A DNA stretch of 64,000 bases, taken from the NCBI GenBank assembly GCA_018136815.1, contig CM030931.1, forward strand, positions 7,274,399 through 7,338,398, given 5' to 3'. Position 1 is the first letter of the stretch; each line of letters opens with the position of its first letter. Position numbers and translations under genes: made by a program. This stretch comes from Isochrysis galbana (taxonomy: Eukaryota; Haptophyta; Isochrysidales; Isochrysidaceae). The notes beneath the pieces were generated by a model. It worked only from the letters and a program-made list of their open reading frames with translations, was not told the DNA's origin and made no database searches. Below are positions 60,171 to 64,000 of the stretch, piece by piece.

Positions 60171-60380
60171 AAGAGGGCCAGGTTATTTGTTTTCTTTTCA
60201 GTCTACAATTACAAGGCCCAATATTATTATTGCAAGGTTAGTTGTTTTCTTTTTGGTCTATTGTTACAATTACAAAGTGTTCTCATGTTATTGTCAGGTT
60301 ATTTGTTTTCTTTTTGATCTATTATTACAATTACAACCAGTCAACTCCAGTTTTCGACAACCAGTCAACTCCAGCTTGGC
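60150..60380 (+). repeat. Family-B retroposon end followed by imperfect tandem repeats
   Basis: GTCGCGTTCCGTCAAAAGAG (60157) is the family-B 3' word. After it, a TTTGTTTTCTTTTTGATCTA-type unit followed by TTACAATTACAA recurs at about 60187, 60243 and 60306, and CAACCAGTCAACTCCAG occurs at 60338 and 60358. Confidence 0.7.
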
Positions 60381-60808
60381 ACACGTCCAACTTGCTTGCG
60401 AAAGGCGAACGAGAAGTAGAGTTGCGCAACTTGCGCCTCTTTCTCACTCAGAACTGGCAGTGATTGGCCTCCACGCCCGTCCCTGCCGCGCATTTTGCCT
60501 ACCGCTCTGTACATTGATTCAATGGCAATCGGGACAAGGCCATGAGCTTCTGCCAATCGTGTGAGGGTTTCGCGCCAGACAAGATATTCGTGTGCATCGG
60601 TTAGGTCGTCAGAATCTTGTGTGACAGTGTCCTGCAAGCTGAAGCACAGCCCATGACCAAACTCATCGTCGTGTTGTGGGCCGATGCGTAAGCTGCTGGT
60701 GCCCTCTCCATCTTCCGTCTTCCCCCCTGCGTTTGCTTCCGCTTGTGCGTTTTGCGCATGCTCAATGTGTGCATTCTTCCCTTCCGTGACGGATCCGCCG
60801 TCGCCTCG
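60365..60808 (-). pseudogene. C-terminal part of mRNA cap guanine-N7 methyltransferase (RNMT/ABD1 type)
   Basis: Open minus-strand frame, 147 codons, no ATG in a sensible place. It ends with FGHGLCFSLQD...DAHEYLVWRETLTRLAEAHG...LSEKEAQVAQLYFSFAFRK. This fits the end of eukaryotic RNMT (FGxxYxFxLxx, EYLVxFxxLxxLAxxYGL, LSxxExxxxxxYxxFAF). The S-adenosylmethionine-binding core (about 200 residues) should lie upstream but is absent from 60.8-61.4 kb, so the gene is truncated here or continues through an intron I cannot trace. The upstream frame 60939-61385 (MVATRRASVRSS, acidic middle) could be an unrelated N-terminal exon. Confidence 0.65.
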
Positions 60809-61600
60809 CTAACCGTCACGGCGACCAGTTTCAGGTACCATACTACCCTCCGCCGCCCTAGTCCTATGGGCCATTTGCGGCTCTATACCCTCCCGCATCT
60901 CATTTGCTCCATGAGAGCGGGCGCCCTTGGGTACAGCGTCAACGTCCACACGCTTCAAGCGCAGCACAAAGGGAAACTCGGGCGGCGAGAGCGAGCGCGT
61001 GGGCGGTCTCGACCTCCTCCATCGACTCGGCTGGCTCCTCGACATCCGCAACCCGCGCGATGGGAACAAGAAGACCTGGAGCGTCCGACGCACAGTCCTC
61101 GTTCTCCTCTTCTCCTCCCACAGGCCCAGAGTCCTCGTCGGTGGTGGTGGTGGTGGCCTCATCGGTCGGGGAAAGGGCCTCCTCCTCGGCATCAGGAACG
61201 CGAACAGGCTCCGCCTCCTCCGCCGCGCCCTTGGAGCAGGAAGAGGAACGAGTCGTGCGAGCAGCGCTTGCGCTCGGCGTCCAGTCGACAGGTGGCTGTG
61301 CCGAGCGAGTCGAACGAAACCAGCGAGCAGGAGCACGAGAGGAGAGGACGGAGGACCGTACCGATGCGCGCCGAGTCGCCACCATCGTGAGGAAGACGAG
61401 GGCGAGGAGAGAGCTGGAGGGTGAGCGAGGAGGGAGGAGGGAGGCAGGCAGTAGGAGCCGTCTCTCTCTGGTAGGTCGATGAGAGGGGGAGGAGGGGACC
61501 CGAGGGAGGGGACCCGGGGGGAGGGGAGCGACCCCAAGACCTATCGGCTGTTTACGTTAGTGTTTTCGCAGTATACGGTAATATTTTCCCCGGTCCCATG
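60809..61600. other. Region upstream of the cap methyltransferase fragment
   Basis: A minus-strand frame of 148 codons (61385-60939) with Arg/Ser-rich start and Glu/Asp/Thr-rich middle could be an exon. No domain. G-rich block at 61480-61530. Confidence 0.35.
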
Positions 61601-61689
61601 GGGTGCCCCCACGGTTCCCGACCGCCTCTGCGTCCAGAGTCCCCCCGCGGAAAGAGTGAACGCACGGCGTGCACCTTCCTGGAAGTTGC

Positions 61690-62235
61690 TATGCGCACGC
61701 ACGGCGCCCCCGCGGGGGGGGGAGCCGATGTGCATACGCACGGCGTGCACAATGATTGCAAGTAATCACACGTGCTGCGCAAACGAAACATCTCGTATAT
61801 GGCTACTTTACGTTAATGTGGGCCTTAGGGGAAAAAGTTTCTATGCGCACGCACGGCGCCCTCGCGAGGGGGGAGCCGATGCGCATACGCACGGCGTGCA
61901 CAATGATTGCAAGTAATCACACGTGCTGCGCAACGAAACATCTCGTATATGGCTACTTTACGTTAATGTGGGCCTTAGGGGAAAAAGTTTCTGTGCGCAC
62001 GCACGGCGCCCCCGCGGGGTGGCCGATGCACATCGCGCCGTGCCCATAGTTACAAGTAATCACAATCGAAAAGCGCCGACACGGCGCCCTCCGAGGGGGA
62101 CACGCGTCGCGGGAAGCAGGGAATGTTACGCTAGTCTACATTTAATTTTAAAATAACGCTATGTGTACAACTGTGGACATTCGATCGCTCAATTCGACTC
62201 ATGTCCCACATTTGACGGAACGACACCTGAGTGGT
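61690..62235 (+). repeat. 150-bp tandem repeats plus the terminal block shared with 45650-46075
   Basis: Three units start near 61691, 61843 and 61993 (TGCGCACGCACGGCGCCC...), each with AATGATTGCAAGTAATCACA and CATCTCGTATATGGCTAC, except the third, which diverges. After that (62040-62235) the sequence is collinear with the minus strand of 45650-45990. GC-palindromic words (GCACACGGCGTGC-like) are common. Confidence 0.8.
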
Positions 62236-63100
62236 GGTGTCATGCCGAGAACGAGGCGAAGGAGGGGGCTGGGGCGGATAGAGAGGCTGGGGCGCTGGGC
62301 GGATGGGGGACGGCTCGGCGGCTGGGGAGGGGAGGGGGGAGGCGAGGGGTTGGGGGAGCTCGGCGGGGAGGGGGGGGGGGGGGACTCGGCGGCGGGGGAA
62401 GGGGGGGGGGGGGACTCAGCGGCGGGGGGAGGGGGGTCGAGAATAATCATACCGTCAGGGGGCCCAATCTTTTCACAAGCAGTGTGACCTTTTCACAGGA
62501 GGCGTGTGTGTGTGTGTGGGGGGGGCAGTCACAATGGGGACGGTCGAAGTCCCGCGCCTTTTGGCGCGGAGGAGGGGGGGTTATTGGAAGTCACAAGTGT
62601 CAGAGCGGGGACGATAGAAGTCCCGCACCTTAGCCTGGGGGGAGGACAAATATCGAGGGGAGGGGGCAGTGCCCCCTACCCCCGGTAGCACTCGGACACC
62701 TGGCTCGTCAGGCATGGCGGGATTCCGGGACGGAAAAGTTGCGTCCAATTAGCTAGTAGGGTTGGCTAGGATATAACATTAATTATTTTATTTATTTACA
62801 TTATTATTGCGCATGATACGCTGCTTCCTTTTCCCCCTTACTCATACGTAGGCGCTTGCTGTTGTGCTATCCAATCTACGCCTCGAATCAATCTTTGTGC
62901 TCCCTGGCAGCCCGTGGTGTGCGTCGCACATCATTCGGAAAATAAGGGCACGCATTTTTGGCATTTGGTTGTGGCCATCAGGGAGCACTAGCTGTTTGTG
63001 TGTGCCTACAACACACAGCACGATGGCTTGAGATCTTTTCGACGTTAAGATTCTGCCCATGCTGGATGACAGCTTGGCTTGGTTTTCCTCTTCGTATACC
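62236..63100. other. G-rich low-complexity and gene-free stretch
   Basis: 62265-62445 is a G/GA-rich tract with two GGGGGGGGGGGGGACTC blocks. 62536-62630 holds two imperfect copies of a GACGRTMGAAGTCCCGC unit. 62760-62800 is AT-rich. The short minus frame 62842-63060 is not supported. Confidence 0.5.
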
Positions 63101-63967
63101 TTAGAATCCTAGTACCCCTGAACTGGCTGCTCCAGCGTCCCCATCGATGCTCGCGAGGAGTTTGCTACCCCGCTTCATAGGGTTGTCTGCACCGAGATGT
63201 CGGGCAGCCAAGCAGCAGGCGCCACACACACACAATAGGAGCATGAAGATCAGTCCGCTGCTGCCGAGCACCATCCCATCGCCATCAGTCTCCGCGCCAT
63301 CGACGTCCTGTGTGCCGCTGGAGCTAGCGCTTGCCTCACGCCCCCATGGCGACTGTGGACCTATTGCCTCGACGGATGAGAGCAAGAAGGTAAAAAACTC
63401 AGGGGCATGCCCAAGACGTCGACAAACAACCTCACAGACGGTCCCCGTGTCAGCTGGCTTGGGCAGAGAAAACCGCAAACCACCCCCCACCCCCTCGGCT
63501 GGGATGGGTGGGGGTGATTGCGACGCGGTATTGTCCCAGCACGTGGATGCGATTATACATTCCCCTGGTGGTGCAGAAGCTTGCACAAAGATCCATGCAC
63601 TGCTTAGCACATGCGGAATCCGTGCGACGTACTGCGTTTTGGCGCGGTCGAAGGGCGGCACAAGCTGTGCTCCCGGCAAGTGGATCTGCATGACGCACGG
63701 CGCCGCTTGCTGCACGGGAGCCGCTGCAGCGGGAGCTGTGGGTGTGGGTGCAGCCTGACCGAGGCAACTCGCACAAACTTGCTGCAGCCCGCCTGAAGAA
63801 TTGGATACTAGTCGCCACGAGAGGCACGCCTCGGGACCGAGCGCCGCTTCGGTCGCGACCACCATCAGCAGCAGTAGCAGCCAGCTGCGGGGCAGGCGGC
63901 GCGAGGAGAAGGCGAGAGAGCCACGCTCTCCACCATCCGCCATCCTCTCTCGCCCTCGCATCCTCAC
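63101..63967 (-). CDS. Predicted type I membrane protein with signal peptide
   Basis: A 288-residue single-exon protein (ATG at 63967, or at 63943 giving MADGGERG). Signal peptide SWLLLLLMVVATEAALG lies at about residues 28-45. The lumenal domain has ten or so cysteines; the segment PPFDRAKTQYVARIPHVLSSAWIFVQ resembles the repeat of cadherin-like beta-sandwich domains. A C-terminal membrane helix SSGLIFMLLLCVCGACC (about 233-250) is followed by a short basic cytosolic tail. Family not identified; secretory pathway or cell surface is likely. C-rich low-complexity sequence precedes the start. Confidence 0.6.
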   Translation of the reverse strand: MRMRGRERMADGGERGSLAFSSRRLPRSWLLLLLMVVATEAALGPEACLSWRLVSNSSGGLQQVCASCLGQAAPTPTAPAAAAPVQQAAPCVMQIHLPGAQLVPPFDRAKTQYVARIPHVLSSAWIFVQASAPPGECIIASTCWDNTASQSPPPIPAEGVGGGLRFSLPKPADTGTVCEVVCRRLGHAPEFFTFLLSSVEAIGPQSPWGREASASSSGTQDVDGAETDGDGMVLGSSGLIFMLLLCVCGACCLAARHLGADNPMKRGSKLLASIDGDAGAASSGVLGF

Positions 63968-64000
63968 TCTTTGCGTCCCCCCCTTCGCGCGTTTCCAGCG

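Noticed and set aside
60809-61537. 242-codon Arg/Ser/Pro-rich minus-strand frame
   Set aside because: Shadow-like composition with no domain; at most, part of an exon in another frame (60939-61385).
45650-62235. Treating the whole 16-kb interval as one TIR-bounded giant transposon or Maverick
   Set aside because: It contains several intron-bearing host genes and no polymerase B, integrase or capsid gene. The inverted blocks are more simply two copies of one interspersed repeat.

Overview
The window is nuclear DNA from a photosynthetic eukaryote: canonical GT-AG introns of about 100-210 bp, eukaryote-only genes (HECT ligase, NatA auxiliary subunit, DDX20-type helicase, DcpS, prenylated UBL3/MUB protein) and many retroelements. 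Two predicted plastid proteins carry a signal peptide followed by a transit-like stretch, which points to a complex (secondary) plastid. A haptophyte or similar alga would fit, but the species cannot be fixed from this sequence. Runs of C/G, CT/GA-rich tracts beside gene starts and one 100-base assembly gap (1490-1589) are conspicuous.

Layout: 1-1437 3' part of a GH31 alpha-glucosidase gene; 1590-10640 a Ty3/gypsy LTR retrotransposon whose Pol polyprotein contains an embedded phage-type DNA cytosine methyltransferase domain and which has lost integrase; 10.6-14.0 kb retroelement debris; 14.07-15.93 kb plastid lycopene-cyclase-like flavoprotein (-); 16.1-16.57 kb a MITE; 16.96-18.4 kb a Rieske/cytochrome-b5-reductase fusion; 18.87-21.66 kb a nested pair of non-LTR-type elements, each with a perfect target-site duplication (TSD); 21.7-28.5 kb further retroelement pieces, a small putative thylakoid-lumen protein (-) and an 8-bp-TSD MITE; 28.5-29.26 kb an ERCC1/XPF-like protein; 29.3-31.1 kb LINE relics; 31.16-32.96 kb a double RING protein (-); 33-35.4 kb repeats; 35.44-39.38 kb a four-exon HECT ubiquitin ligase (-), divergent from NAA15 (40.18-42.78 kb); 43.1-48.5 kb two inverted copies of a 1.1-kb retroposon bracketing a giant-virus-type VLTF3 fragment and an unrecognised exon; 49.56-50.30 kb a four-exon UBL3/MUB gene (-); 51.07-53.89 kb a four-exon DDX20-like helicase; 55.5-56.1 kb a broken cytochrome b561; 57.3-58.3 kb a truncated mariner element; 58.46-59.39 kb DcpS; 60.4-60.8 kb the C-terminal part of an mRNA cap methyltransferase (-); 61.6-62.2 kb a repeat matching, in inverted orientation, the one at 45.65-46.07 kb; 63.1-63.97 kb a secreted/membrane protein (-).

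The host genes are not an operon-like set. Several concern RNA metabolism (DDX20, DcpS, cap methyltransferase fragment) or ubiquitin (HECT, RING, UBL3), which may be chance. Roughly half of the window is mobile DNA, much of it ending in a few shared 3' sequences, so short retroposons here probably use the machinery of larger LINE-like elements.
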